NCBI RefSeq assembly: GCF_000519085.1
Contig: NZ_KI912577.1
Coordinates: 1,118,501 to 1,182,500, forward strand
Length of the DNA stretch: 64,000 bases
Direction of reading: 5' to 3'
DNA from: Methylobacterium sp. 10
Lineage (GTDB): Bacteria; Pseudomonadota; Alphaproteobacteria; Rhizobiales; Beijerinckiaceae
The notes under the pieces: generated by a model
The model's input: only the letters and a program-made list of their open reading frames with translations
The model's database searches: none
Told to the model about the DNA's origin: nothing
Translations under genes and position numbers: made by a program
Shown: positions 26,669 to 35,094 of the stretch, one piece after another
Layout of the letters: every line of letters begins with the position of its first letter
How positions within the stretch are numbered: the first letter of the stretch is position 1

Positions 26669-27154
26669 ATGGCTCGGGACGACAGACGCACGCTCCATGT
26701 GAGCGAACCCCGCGCGGTGCCCTGGCTCGGCATCGTCTTTGGCTACGGTCCGATGCTGCCCTTCGCCGTCGGCGCGGCACTGGCCTGGTGGCGGCGCGAC
26801 GATCTCGGGGATGCGATCCTTTACCTCACCATCTTGTGGGGCTGCGCCATCCTGCTGTTCCTGTCGGGCGTGCGACGTGGCGTCAGCTTCCGCACCGAGG
26901 GCGGCCCCACCTTCATACAGATCGCCACCATGCTAGGCCTGTTCGGCCTTGGCTTTCTCGCCCTGGTCTCGGCTTCCCTCGGCTTGACGGTGCTGGCTCT
27001 CGCTCTCCTGATAGCCGGCTTCACCACCGTGGCGATTCTCGATCCCATCGCCGCCCGCACCGGGGAAGCCCCGCTCTTCTTCGCGCGCCTGCGACCGACG
27101 CAGATCCCCATCGCCATCCTCAGCCTGTGCGCCCTGCTGGCCCTGAAAGTCTGA
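26669..27154 (+). CDS. DUF3429-type inner-membrane protein
   Basis: A 161-aa polytopic membrane protein with about five hydrophobic segments (WLGIVFGYGPMLPFAVGAAL, AILYLTILWGCAILLFLSGV, FIQIATMLGLFGLGFLALV, LTVLALALLIAGFTTVAIL, IPIAILSLCALLALKV). The FLSGVRRG and LRPTQ elements resemble DUF3429 proteins; function unknown. It sits alone between secB and hisS, about 100 bases before the hisS ATG, and could be co-transcribed with it. Confidence 0.65.
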   Translation: MARDDRRTLHVSEPRAVPWLGIVFGYGPMLPFAVGAALAWWRRDDLGDAILYLTILWGCAILLFLSGVRRGVSFRTEGGPTFIQIATMLGLFGLGFLALVSASLGLTVLALALLIAGFTTVAILDPIAARTGEAPLFFARLRPTQIPIAILSLCALLALKV

Positions 27155-27250
27155 GAAGCACGACCCTATCCCCGGTGCGCTTGCCGCTCGGGAGCGCGCG
27201 GGATAGAGCCCGCCTGATACCGACAGACCGAGCGAAGAAGCGAAGACACC

Positions 27251-28774
27251 ATGGCCAAGGCCGATTCCACGAAGGCCGACACGTTGAAGGCGCGACTGCC
27301 GCGCGGCTTCGTCGACCGCCGGGCCGACGAGATCGCCGCGCAGCACCGGATGCTGGAGACGATCCGCCAGAGCTTCGAGCTCTACGGGTTCGAGGCTCTG
27401 GAGACCCCCTTCGTCGAATACACCGAGTCGCTCGGCAAGTTCCTGCCCGATCTCGACCGCCCGAACGAGGGCGTGTTCTCGTTCCAGGACGACGACGAAT
27501 CCTGGCTCAGCCTGCGCTACGACCTCACCGCGCCCCTGGCCCGGCACGTCGCCGAGCATTTCGACGCCATCCCCAAACCCTATCGCAGCTTCCGCGCCGG
27601 CTACGTCTTCCGCAACGAGAAGCCGGGCCCGGGCCGCTTCCGGCAGTTCATGCAATGCGATGCCGACATCGTCGGCGCCGGCTCCGTCGCGGCGGATGCC
27701 GAGATCTGCATGCTGATGGCCGATACGCTCGAAAAGCTCGGGCTGTCGGGCCAGTACGTCATCAAGGTCAACAACCGGAAGGTGCTCGACGGGGTGATGG
27801 AGGCGATCGGCCTCTCGGGCGACGACAAGGCCGGCCAGCGCCTCACCGTACTGCGCGCCATCGACAAGCTCGACCGCCTCGGCGTCGAGGGCGTGCGCCA
27901 ACTTCTTGGCGAGGGCCGCAAGGACGAGAGCGGTGATTTCGCGAAGGGGGCAGGGCTCGCGCCCGACGCCATCGAGCGAATCCTCGCCTATGTCTCGTTC
28001 CAGGCAGCCCCCGACGCCGAGGGCGACCGGATGGCTTTCTGGGAGCAGTTCTTCGGCTCGTGGAGCGACGTCGTCGGCTCGTCCGAGACGGGCCGCGAAG
28101 GCATCGCCGAACTGCATGCCATCATGCGCCTCTGCGCGGCGGCGGGCTATGGCCACGACCGCATCCGGGCCGACCCCTCGGTGGTGCGGGGCCTCGAATA
28201 CTATACCGGTCCGGTCTACGAGGCTGAACTGACCTTCCCCGTCACTAACGAGGACGGCCAGACCGTGCGCTTCGGGTCGGTGGCGGGCGGCGGCCGCTAC
28301 GACGGCCTCGTCGGCCGTTTTCGCGCCGAGCCCGTGCCGGCCACCGGCTTTTCTATCGGCGTGTCGCGGCTGTTCTCGGCGCTTCAACTGACCGGGAGCC
28401 CGCTTCTCGAAGGCACCGCGAAGCCCGGCCCAGTGGTGGTGCTGGTCCTCGACCGCGACAACATGGCCGATTACCAGCGCCTGGTGGCACGTCTGCGCGA
28501 GGCCGGCATCCGCGCCGAACTCTATCTCGGCGGCTCGGGCATGAAGGCTCAGATGAAATACGCCGACCGGCGCGGCAGCCCTTGCGCCATCATCCAGGGC
28601 TCGAACGAGCGCGAGGCCGGCGAGGTTCAGGTCAAGGACCTGATCGAGGGCGCCAAGGCAGCGGGCGCCATCGCCAGTAACGCCGAATGGAAAGCCGCCC
28701 GCCCGGCACAGTTCTCGGTGAAGGAAGACGAGATGGTCGAGCGCGTCCGCGAGGTGCTGGCGCGGCATTTCTGA
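27251..28774 (+). CDS. hisS: Histidyl-tRNA synthetase (alpha-type)
   Basis: A 507-aa class II synthetase. Motif 2 reads [32 protein letters not shown], and the histidine-binding signatures are [22 protein letters not shown] and [16 protein letters not shown]. The C-terminal anticodon domain ([35 protein letters not shown]) is present. The motif-2 wording is that of the alphaproteobacterial subgroup, which is eukaryote-like and associated with tRNA-His lacking or altering the G-1 identity element. It is full length; ATG 27251 lies seven bases after an AGCGAAGA purine stretch. Confidence 0.93.
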   Translation: MAKADSTKADTLKARLPRGFVDRRADEIAAQHRMLETIRQSFELYGFEALETPFVEYTESLGKFLPDLDRPNEGVFSFQDDDESWLSLRYDLTAPLARHVAEHFDAIPKPYRSFRAGYVFRNEKPGPGRFRQFMQCDADIVGAGSVAADAEICMLMADTLEKLGLSGQYVIKVNNRKVLDGVMEAIGLSGDDKAGQRLTVLRAIDKLDRLGVEGVRQLLGEGRKDESGDFAKGAGLAPDAIERILAYVSFQAAPDAEGDRMAFWEQFFGSWSDVVGSSETGREGIAELHAIMRLCAAAGYGHDRIRADPSVVRGLEYYTGPVYEAELTFPVTNEDGQTVRFGSVAGGGRYDGLVGRFRAEPVPATGFSIGVSRLFSALQLTGSPLLEGTAKPGPVVVLVLDRDNMADYQRLVARLREAGIRAELYLGGSGMKAQMKYADRRGSPCAIIQGSNEREAGEVQVKDLIEGAKAAGAIASNAEWKAARPAQFSVKEDEMVERVREVLARHF

Positions 28775-29036
28775 GACGGGTTTCGCTGACTCCCGCGCTG
28801 GGCTCCAGCTCATCTTCCGCGTCGCTACAGGCAGCGGGGGAAGGGGCGCGGTTATCCGCCCTGTGTCTCATATGGGAGAGGCCGTACCGGGCTGGCCATC
28901 CCTTGGCCCTATGCGGAAGGCGAGACGAAACCCACGAAATAAGGGTCCCGCCATCGTCGGCACGACCGTTGCCAGGACTGGTCACGTCCTGCATTCAGGG
29001 CGGGTGACGGCCTCTAGGGTTAAGGGGAGAGTGGGA

Positions 29037-29633
29037 ATGAGACGCTGCGTTGGAATTCTGCCGGGTCTGGCACTCGGTCTCATGGCCGGCCCTGCCCTCG
29101 CCCATACCGGGCAGGGCGATGCGGCGGGCCTCGCTCATGGGTTCCTGCATCCGCTGACCGGTCTCGACCACATGCTCGCCATGGTGGCGGTGGGCCTCGT
29201 CGCTGCGCAGGTCGGCGGCCGGGCGATGCTCCTCGTCCCGCTGTCTTTCATCGGCATGATGGTTTTGGGCGGCGTTCTCGGTGCGGCCGGCGTGGCGCTT
29301 CCGCATGTGGAGACGGTCATCGCCCTGTCCGTGGCTGTGCTCGGTGCCGCCGTCGCCCTGCGCCTCACGATGCCGGTGGCGGTGGCCATGGCCCTCGTGG
29401 GTGTCTTCGCGGTGTTCCACGGCCATGCGCATGGAGCCGAGATGCCGGAGGCGGCCTCGGGCCTCGCCTATGGCACCGGCTTCATGGCCGCCACCGCTAT
29501 GCTCCACGCCGCGGGCCTCGGTCTCGGCCTCGGCATGGGCCGTCTCGGTGAGGGGAATGGGCGTCCGGCCCTGCGCGTCGCTGGCGCTGCGTTCGCCGCC
29601 GCCGGCCTCGGCCTCCTGGCCGGCGCTTTCTGA
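29037..29633 (+). CDS. HupE/UreJ family metal-transport membrane protein
   Basis: A 198-aa protein with a cleavable signal (MRRCVGILPGLALGLMAGPALA) immediately followed by HTGQG, the typical mature start of HupE. The metal-binding motif HPLTGLDHMLAMVAVGLVAAQ is present, as are further helices with the His-rich HGHAHGAE. HupE/UreJ proteins are nickel (or cobalt) permeases usually next to hydrogenase or urease genes; none are here, so this orphan may feed another metalloenzyme. A purine-rich AAGGGGAGAG precedes the ATG. No cobalamin riboswitch could be found upstream. Confidence 0.85.
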   Translation: MRRCVGILPGLALGLMAGPALAHTGQGDAAGLAHGFLHPLTGLDHMLAMVAVGLVAAQVGGRAMLLVPLSFIGMMVLGGVLGAAGVALPHVETVIALSVAVLGAAVALRLTMPVAVAMALVGVFAVFHGHAHGAEMPEAASGLAYGTGFMAATAMLHAAGLGLGLGMGRLGEGNGRPALRVAGAAFAAAGLGLLAGAF

Positions 29634-29643
29634 GCGCTTAGCC

Positions 29644-30267
29644 CTACAGCGTTCGCGCCAGGGCCCCGGCCTCGGCGCGGGCTCGCTCGCGGGATTGCCG
29701 GTCGAGATCGGCTCCCATCAGCCCCTTCTCCACCGCGATCTGGTGGACATCGGTGACGCCGACCATGCGCAGCCAGGTCGCCATGTAGGTCGATTGGTGA
29801 TCGTAGATCTCGGCGGGGAAATCATCGCCGATGGCGACGCCCCGCGCATTGACGACGACGGCCGTCGCCACGAGCATCCCGTTCTGGCCGCGCTCGTCGA
29901 AGGTGAAGAGCAGGTCCTTCTGGGAGACCAGATCGAACAGGTGCTTGAGCTTATAGGGAATGGTGTAATTCCACATCGGCACCGCGAACAGGATCAGGTC
30001 GGCAGCCTGGAACCTGACCGCCAGGGCGCGGATCGCGACCCAGGCCTCCTCCTGCGCCGGGCTCAGGGTGTCGCCCGCCAGCGCCGCGTATTTGCCGGCC
30101 AGCGCCTCCCCGTCGAAGTCCGGAAGCGACGTGTTCCAGACGTCGAGCACGTCCACCGTGCCCTCCGGATGCGTCTCTCCCCAGGCGTCCAGGAAGGCGT
30201 GGGCGACTTCGATCGACGCCGAGCGCTCCTTGCGCGGTGACGCTTCGACGTAGAGCAGGTGGGGCAT
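29644..30267 (-). CDS. FMN-dependent NADH-azoreductase (AzoR family)
   Basis: A 207-aa flavodoxin-fold quinone/azo reductase. The FMN phosphate loop EASPRKERSAS is at the N-terminus, followed by the flavin-contact motif VPMWNYTIPYKLKHLFD, then TGV-less NARGVAIGDDFPAE. Such enzymes reduce quinones by two electrons without forming semiquinone. ATG 30267 begins the conserved MPHLLYVEAS. It is divergent from a ring-cleavage dioxygenase (154-base gap), an arrangement recalling the azoR/mhqO quinone-detoxification genes of Bacillus. It is convergent with hupE, 10 bases away. Confidence 0.88.
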   Translation of the reverse strand: MPHLLYVEASPRKERSASIEVAHAFLDAWGETHPEGTVDVLDVWNTSLPDFDGEALAGKYAALAGDTLSPAQEEAWVAIRALAVRFQAADLILFAVPMWNYTIPYKLKHLFDLVSQKDLLFTFDERGQNGMLVATAVVVNARGVAIGDDFPAEIYDHQSTYMATWLRMVGVTDVHQIAVEKGLMGADLDRQSRERARAEAGALARTL

Positions 30268-30358
30268 GCGGAGGGCTCCAATGGTGGTGGGCAGAGGAAT
30301 GTATCGCGCGTCCCGCTCCGGCCCAGGGGCAGGCCGCCGTTCCGGATGATCCGCGGGG

Positions 30359-30378
30359 CCATCGCATTCTGGCGATGG
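30359..30378. promoter_or_regulatory. Inverted repeat in the azoreductase/dioxygenase divergent promoter
   Basis: CCATCGC (30359-30365) and GCGATGG (30372-30378) form a perfect 7-bp inverted repeat with a 6-base spacer; a shorter CCCA-N6-TGGG follows about 5 bases later. The location between divergent genes fits an operator for a shared repressor. No regulator gene lies next to it. Confidence 0.35.
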
Positions 30379-30421
30379 ACAACCCATCTCAGTGGGACAT
30401 CGTCGTTCGCAGGATAGGCCG

Positions 30422-31357
30422 ATGCAGCTCACCGGACTTCATCACCTCACCGCCATCACCGCGCAGGCCGCCGACAATGCGGCCTTCTACACGGGGATTC
30501 TCGGACTGAGGCTCGTGAAGAAGACGGTGAACCAGGACGACGTCTCGGCCTACCACCTGTTCTACGCCGACGGCATCGCCTCACCCGGCACCGACATGAC
30601 CTTCTTCGACTGGCCAGCGCCGCCTGAGCGCCGCGGCACCGACAGTATCGTCCGGACGGCGTTCCGCGTCTCGGGAGAGGGCGCGATCGACTGGTGGCAC
30701 GAGCATCTTGCCCGCCAGGGCGTGACGCATGGGGAGCCGGTCTTGCGCGACGGCCGTCTCACGCTGGATTTCGAGGATGCGGAAGGCCAGCGCCTGATGC
30801 TGGTGGATGACGGCGGCGCCGGCGACGCCCATCCCTGGGCCGCGAGCCCGGTGCCGGTGGAACGCCAGATCCGGGGCCTGGGACCGATCCGCCTCAGCCT
30901 CGCGCGGATCGGGGCGACGGAAGCGGTGCTCGCTGAGGTACTCGGCATGAGCCACGTCCGGACCTATGACGCGCCGGTAGGCGAGGTTCGCGTCTGGCAG
31001 ATGGGCGAGGGGGGGGCGGGAGCCGAGCTCCACCTTCTGGCCGAACCCGGTTTGCCGCCCGCGCGACAGGGAGCGGGGGCGGTCCACCACGTCGCCTTCC
31101 GCATTCCCGATGCGGATTACGCAGCCTGGGCCGATACGCTGAAGCAGCGCCGCATGCCCTCCAGCGGACCGGTGGACCGCTACTATTTCCGCAGCCTCTA
31201 CTTTCGCGAACCCAGCGGCATCCTGTTCGAGATTGCCACCGACGGTCCAGGCTTCACCGCCGACGAACCATTGGAGACCTTAGGCGAGCGCTTGTCCCTG
31301 CCGCCCTTCCTCGAAGATCGCCGCGGCGAGATCGAAGCGGGGCTGAAGCCCCTGTGA
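30422..31357 (+). CDS. VOC-family ring-cleaving dioxygenase (MhqO/LinE-like)
   Basis: A 311-aa protein of two glyoxalase/VOC modules. The first metal His is in [14 protein letters not shown] with [19 protein letters not shown], the second module has [15 protein letters not shown], and Glu lies in [19 protein letters not shown]. This matches hydroquinone-type extradiol dioxygenases. With the divergent azoreductase it may protect against quinones: the reductase makes hydroquinone and this enzyme cleaves it. ATG 30422 was chosen over GTG/ATG at 30392 because the conserved start is MQLTGLHH. Confidence 0.85.
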   Translation: MQLTGLHHLTAITAQAADNAAFYTGILGLRLVKKTVNQDDVSAYHLFYADGIASPGTDMTFFDWPAPPERRGTDSIVRTAFRVSGEGAIDWWHEHLARQGVTHGEPVLRDGRLTLDFEDAEGQRLMLVDDGGAGDAHPWAASPVPVERQIRGLGPIRLSLARIGATEAVLAEVLGMSHVRTYDAPVGEVRVWQMGEGGAGAELHLLAEPGLPPARQGAGAVHHVAFRIPDADYAAWADTLKQRRMPSSGPVDRYYFRSLYFREPSGILFEIATDGPGFTADEPLETLGERLSLPPFLEDRRGEIEAGLKPL

Positions 31358-31645
31358 TCGCAAGGCCACCGGACTGAGCAGGTTTCGTCGGAGAAGGACG
31401 CCGCCACGGATCGGCTGTGGCCGAACGGTCGATGAAGCCGGAGGCACCATCCTGCTCGAACGAAACGAAGGAAAGGGTGCTCCAGCGCGCCCTGCGCACC
31501 GTGCTGCCAAGCATCGCCTCGATCGGCGATGATCCCCTCATCTGCATGCAGACCCTGGCAGGCTGATCGGACGGGCACTGCCGTTGATCGTTCTCGCCCC
31601 ACGCTATTGCACCAGGGCAGGGGATACGATCTTCCGCCCGTGAGG

Positions 31646-32955
31646 GACTCAAGGCACCGATCCGTATCGCCCTGAAGCCCGACGTCCTCAAGGACATCGA
31701 TGCTGCGCTGGCGCAGTTCACGGATCTCGCCCTCAAGTCGGCGGCCACCATCACGTACGAACAGGGTCGCAAGAGGATCGACGAGGCAGCCCTGGCGGTG
31801 TCGGGGGAACATCGGAATGGCGCCCGCAGGAAGGCGATCGTCGCGATCGAGCAATCGCTTTCCAATGCGCAGCGCTTCACGGACGAGGCGCGGCTGTCAT
31901 CGACCGGCGCCGTGGAAACCGCCAGCCTGCTGGGCCTCGTGATCGGCTCCGTGGCGATCCTCCTTCAGGCTGGGTCCGCCCTCTTCTCCATGATGAGGGT
32001 CGCCCGTCCGATCCGCGGAATGACGGAAGCGATGAACCGGCTCGCCGCCGGTGATGTCGAGGTCGCGATCCCTGACCGGACACGCACTGATGAACTCGGC
32101 ACCATGGCGGGGGCGGTACAGGTGTTCAAGGACGGCATGATCCGCAACCGCGCCCTCGAGATCGAAACCGAGCGCCTGCGTCTCGCTGCGGAGGTGGAAC
32201 GCAAGGTCGGCATGCATACCCTGGCCGACGAGTTCGAGGCGGCGGTCGGCGGGATTGTGAGCATGGTGTCCGCCGCAGCCACCGAGATGCAGGCCACGGC
32301 TTCGCAGCTGACGGCCTCCGCCGAGGAGACGTCGGCGCAGTCGAGCGCGGTCCTGGCGTCCGCGGAGGAAGCCTCGGCCAACGTCACCGCCGTGGCCGGC
32401 TCGGCCGAGGATCTCGGAGCCTCCGTGGCGGAAATCGGCCGTCAGGTCGCCCGTTCGGCGGACATGACCGGCGCCGCCGTCCGCGAGGCGGAGCAGACCG
32501 CACTGGCGGACGCTGAACTTCGCGAGGTCGCCGCCAGCATCGGCGATTTCGTGAACCTCATCTCCAACCTTGCCGGCCAGACCAACCTCCTCGCCCTCAA
32601 TGCGACGATTAAGGCGGCGCGGGCCGGAGAGGCGGGCCGGGGCTTCGCGGTGGTCGCCTCGAAGGTCAAGGAACTCGCCAACCAGACCGCCAAGGCGACG
32701 ACGGAAATCTCCGCGAAGATCGCGGCGATCCAATCCTCCACCCGCTAGGCGACCAGTCCCATCGATGGGATCTCCTCGACGATCCACGGGATCGACGAGA
32801 CGGCCGCCGTCATCTCCGCATCGGTCTCGCAGCAGGATGCCGCGACCCGGGAGATCCCGGGCTCGGTGGCGCAAGCCTCCATAGAACTGGAGCAGCAGGC
32901 CGAATGGCTGAGCTCGGAGGTGCGTAAGTTCCTGCACACGCTCCGCGCCGCCTGA
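31646..32955 (+). pseudogene. Degraded methyl-accepting chemotaxis protein
   Basis: A chemoreceptor frame containing a membrane helix ([19 protein letters not shown]), a HAMP-like segment ([32 protein letters not shown]) and the signalling domain with hairpin tip [34 protein letters not shown] at 32746-32748 stops it, but the same frame resumes with the family C-terminus (SPIDGISSTIHGIDETAAVIS... to TGA 32953-32955), so a CAG to TAG change broke it. The otherwise invariant Glu of the tip (IEAARAGE) is Lys here, and a second Glu is Lys. Upstream the frame is closed at 31585 with no start and no first membrane helix, so the N-terminus is also lost. Confidence 0.75.
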
Positions 32956-33309
32956 GCCAAGAGCCCACTCGCACCTGCTTCGTTCGGGGCTGTGAGTGCC
33001 ACCCGCCTTGCGGTGAGGCGGGCGGCCTGCGTCGTCACCCTGGCCGAACCCCTACTCTTCCATCCCGGCAACGGTCACCGGGATGCGCGCCGAACCCCTC
33101 TTCCCGCCATCCTTCCTGCACCATCCCGAGCCGGAATTGGAACGAGGTCACATCCCCCGTGGCAGCGATATCTCTAAGTCAGAGCGATTCCAGACAGTTG
33201 GCGGTTTCGCTGCCTGCGCGCCTGCTATGCCTTGACGGGCGCGCCGCAGGTGCGAGAAGACCCGGCTGAGAGCCGAGATTCGCAAGCGAAGTTTGAGACG
33301 GACCCGTCG

Positions 33310-34083
33310 ATGAGCAAGTTCAACGAGGAGCGCGTGCTGAGCGTCCATCACTGGACCGACACGCTGTTCTCCTTCCGCACGACCCGCGATCCCGCGTTCC
33401 GCTTCCGCAACGGCGAGTTCGTGATGATGGGCATCGAGGTCGAGGGGCGCCCCCTCCTTCGCGCCTACAGCGTGGTCTCGGCCAATTACGAGGAGGAACT
33501 GGAGTTCTTCTCGATCAAGGTCGAGAACGGCCCGCTCACCTCGCGGCTGCAGCACCTCAAGGTCGGTGATCCGATCATGGTCGGCAAGAAGCCCACCGGC
33601 ACCCTGGTGCTCGACAACCTGATGCCGGGCAAGAACCTCTACCTTCTCGGCACCGGTACGGGCCTGGCCCCCTTCATGTCGATCATCAAGGACCCGGAGA
33701 CCTACGAGCGTTTCGAGAAGGTCGTCCTCGTCCATGGCTGCCGCCAGGTCTCCGAACTCGCCTATGGCGAGACGATCACGCAGGAGCTGCCCAACCACGA
33801 GTTCCTGGGCGAGGTCATCACCGCCGGCCTGATCTATTATCCCACCGTCACCCGCGAGCCCTTCCGCAACCGCGGCCGGATCACCGACCTGATGACCTCG
33901 GGCAAGCTGTTCGACGATATCGGCCTGCCGCCGATGTCGGTGGAGAACGACCGGTTCATGCTCTGCGGCTCGCCCGACATGATCCGCGACACCCGCGAGA
34001 TGCTGACCGGCGGCGGTTACGTGGAAGGCAACCACGGCGAGGCCGGCCATTACGTCATCGAGAAGGCCTTCGTCGAGAAGTGA
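33310..34083 (+). CDS. fpr: Ferredoxin--NADP reductase
   Basis: A 257-aa flavoprotein moving electrons between NADPH and ferredoxin or flavodoxin. The FAD motif RAYSVVSANYEEELEFFSIKVENGPLTSRLQ is at residues about 50-80, with the pyridine-nucleotide motif LLGTGTGLAPFMSIIKDPE and LCGSPDMIRDTREML near the end. The C-terminus VIEKAFVEK is the bacterial subclass-I type. ATG 33310 gives the usual MSKFNEERVLSVHHWTDTLF start. The TGA overlaps the GTG of bioD. Confidence 0.92.
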   Translation: MSKFNEERVLSVHHWTDTLFSFRTTRDPAFRFRNGEFVMMGIEVEGRPLLRAYSVVSANYEEELEFFSIKVENGPLTSRLQHLKVGDPIMVGKKPTGTLVLDNLMPGKNLYLLGTGTGLAPFMSIIKDPETYERFEKVVLVHGCRQVSELAYGETITQELPNHEFLGEVITAGLIYYPTVTREPFRNRGRITDLMTSGKLFDDIGLPPMSVENDRFMLCGSPDMIRDTREMLTGGGYVEGNHGEAGHYVIEKAFVEK

Positions 34084-34763
34084 GCGCGCGTGCCCGCGCC
34101 GTCTTTGTCGCCGGCGCCGGGACCGAGATCGGCAAGACCTACGTCACCGCTTCCCTGACGCGCACCCTGCGCCGCCGGGGAAGCGAAGTGCTGACGCTGA
34201 AGCCGCTGGCAAGCGGTGTCCCGCCCTTCGGCGATCCATCGTTTCGCGAGAGCGACACGGCGGTCCTTCTGGAGGCCCAGGGATTGCCGGTGACACCCGA
34301 GACGGTGGAGGCCTGTTCGCCCTGGCGCTTTGCCGCGCCGATCAGTCCCGATCTCGCCGCCGCGCGCGAAGGGCGGAGCCTGCACCTCTCCGATCTCGTC
34401 GGCTGGTGCGAGGACCGGCTCCGGGGTGCGGACCCCGAGACGATTCTCGTCATCGAAGGCGTCGGCGGCCTGATGAGCCCGGTGACGGCGGAAGCGACCG
34501 GTCTCGACTGGCTCAAGGCCCTGGCCCTGCCGACGATTCTCGTCTCCGGCAGCTATCTCGGGGCGATCAGCCACGCCCTCACCGCGGCGGAGACCCTGCG
34601 CTGTCACGGCCAGACGCTGCGAGGGGTCGTCGTCTGCGAAAGCCTCGGCGCGCCGACGCCGCCCGAGACGGTCGCCGCCGCCATCGGCCGCCATGTCCCG
34701 GCTCCGGTGGTCTGCATCGCCCGCGACGGCGAATGCCCGGAGGCGCTGGCACGGCTGGTTTAG
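34080..34763 (+). CDS. bioD: Dethiobiotin synthetase
   Basis: A 227-aa ATP-dependent carboxylase forming dethiobiotin from DAPA. The P-loop is VAGAGTEIGKTYVTASL, with the substrate Lys in LKPLASG, the SPWRF/APISPDLAA region and the EGVGGLMSPV loop. It starts with GTG overlapping the fpr stop (GTGA). No bioA, bioB or bioF is nearby, so the biotin pathway is dispersed here. Pairing with fpr is unusual but plausible, because biotin synthase needs reduced flavodoxin/ferredoxin. Confidence 0.9.
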   Translation: MSARARAVFVAGAGTEIGKTYVTASLTRTLRRRGSEVLTLKPLASGVPPFGDPSFRESDTAVLLEAQGLPVTPETVEACSPWRFAAPISPDLAAAREGRSLHLSDLVGWCEDRLRGADPETILVIEGVGGLMSPVTAEATGLDWLKALALPTILVSGSYLGAISHALTAAETLRCHGQTLRGVVVCESLGAPTPPETVAAAIGRHVPAPVVCIARDGECPEALARLV

Positions 34764-35094
34764 GCTCCGCCGGCCGGCTTCACCGTCCAAATGACACTAC
34801 AGCAAGGCTCGATCCGCGAGGGCGTTTCCAGGAATCCATCCTCCCCGCCGATCGGGATCATCGAATAAAGCGTTTATCGCCAATACGTTGTACGGTTTTC
34901 GATCTCATGTCTGCCGATCTCTGATGCCGATGTGGCAAGTGAGCGGACAGGCATCCGCCATGAAAGAGCGGTGCACGGTTTCCTCACCTGCCCGATGTTA
35001 TGGAGGCCATCCCTGGACGGCGGACCCGCCACTGTTAGGTTGGGTCAGGCGGAAACCCAGTGCGTCCGGGCTATCCGCGGAAGGAAACGCCCCT
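34764..35094. other. Intergenic region upstream of kup
   Basis: About 330 bases without a supported gene. It holds a locally AT-richer patch with the inverted repeat ATAAA-GCG-TTTAT (34865-34877). The promoter of kup is expected here; no confident hexamers. An AAGGAA at 35081-35086 is the likely ribosome site for the TTG start of kup. Confidence 0.45.

Noticed and set aside
26933..28813. 626-codon minus-strand frame opposite hisS
   Set aside because: Shadow of hisS; sequence lacks any family motif.
28775..29036. Possible cobalamin riboswitch before hupE (GCCAGGA and GGTTAAGGGG strings)
   Set aside because: The conserved AGCCACTG box is missing and the elements are in the wrong order.
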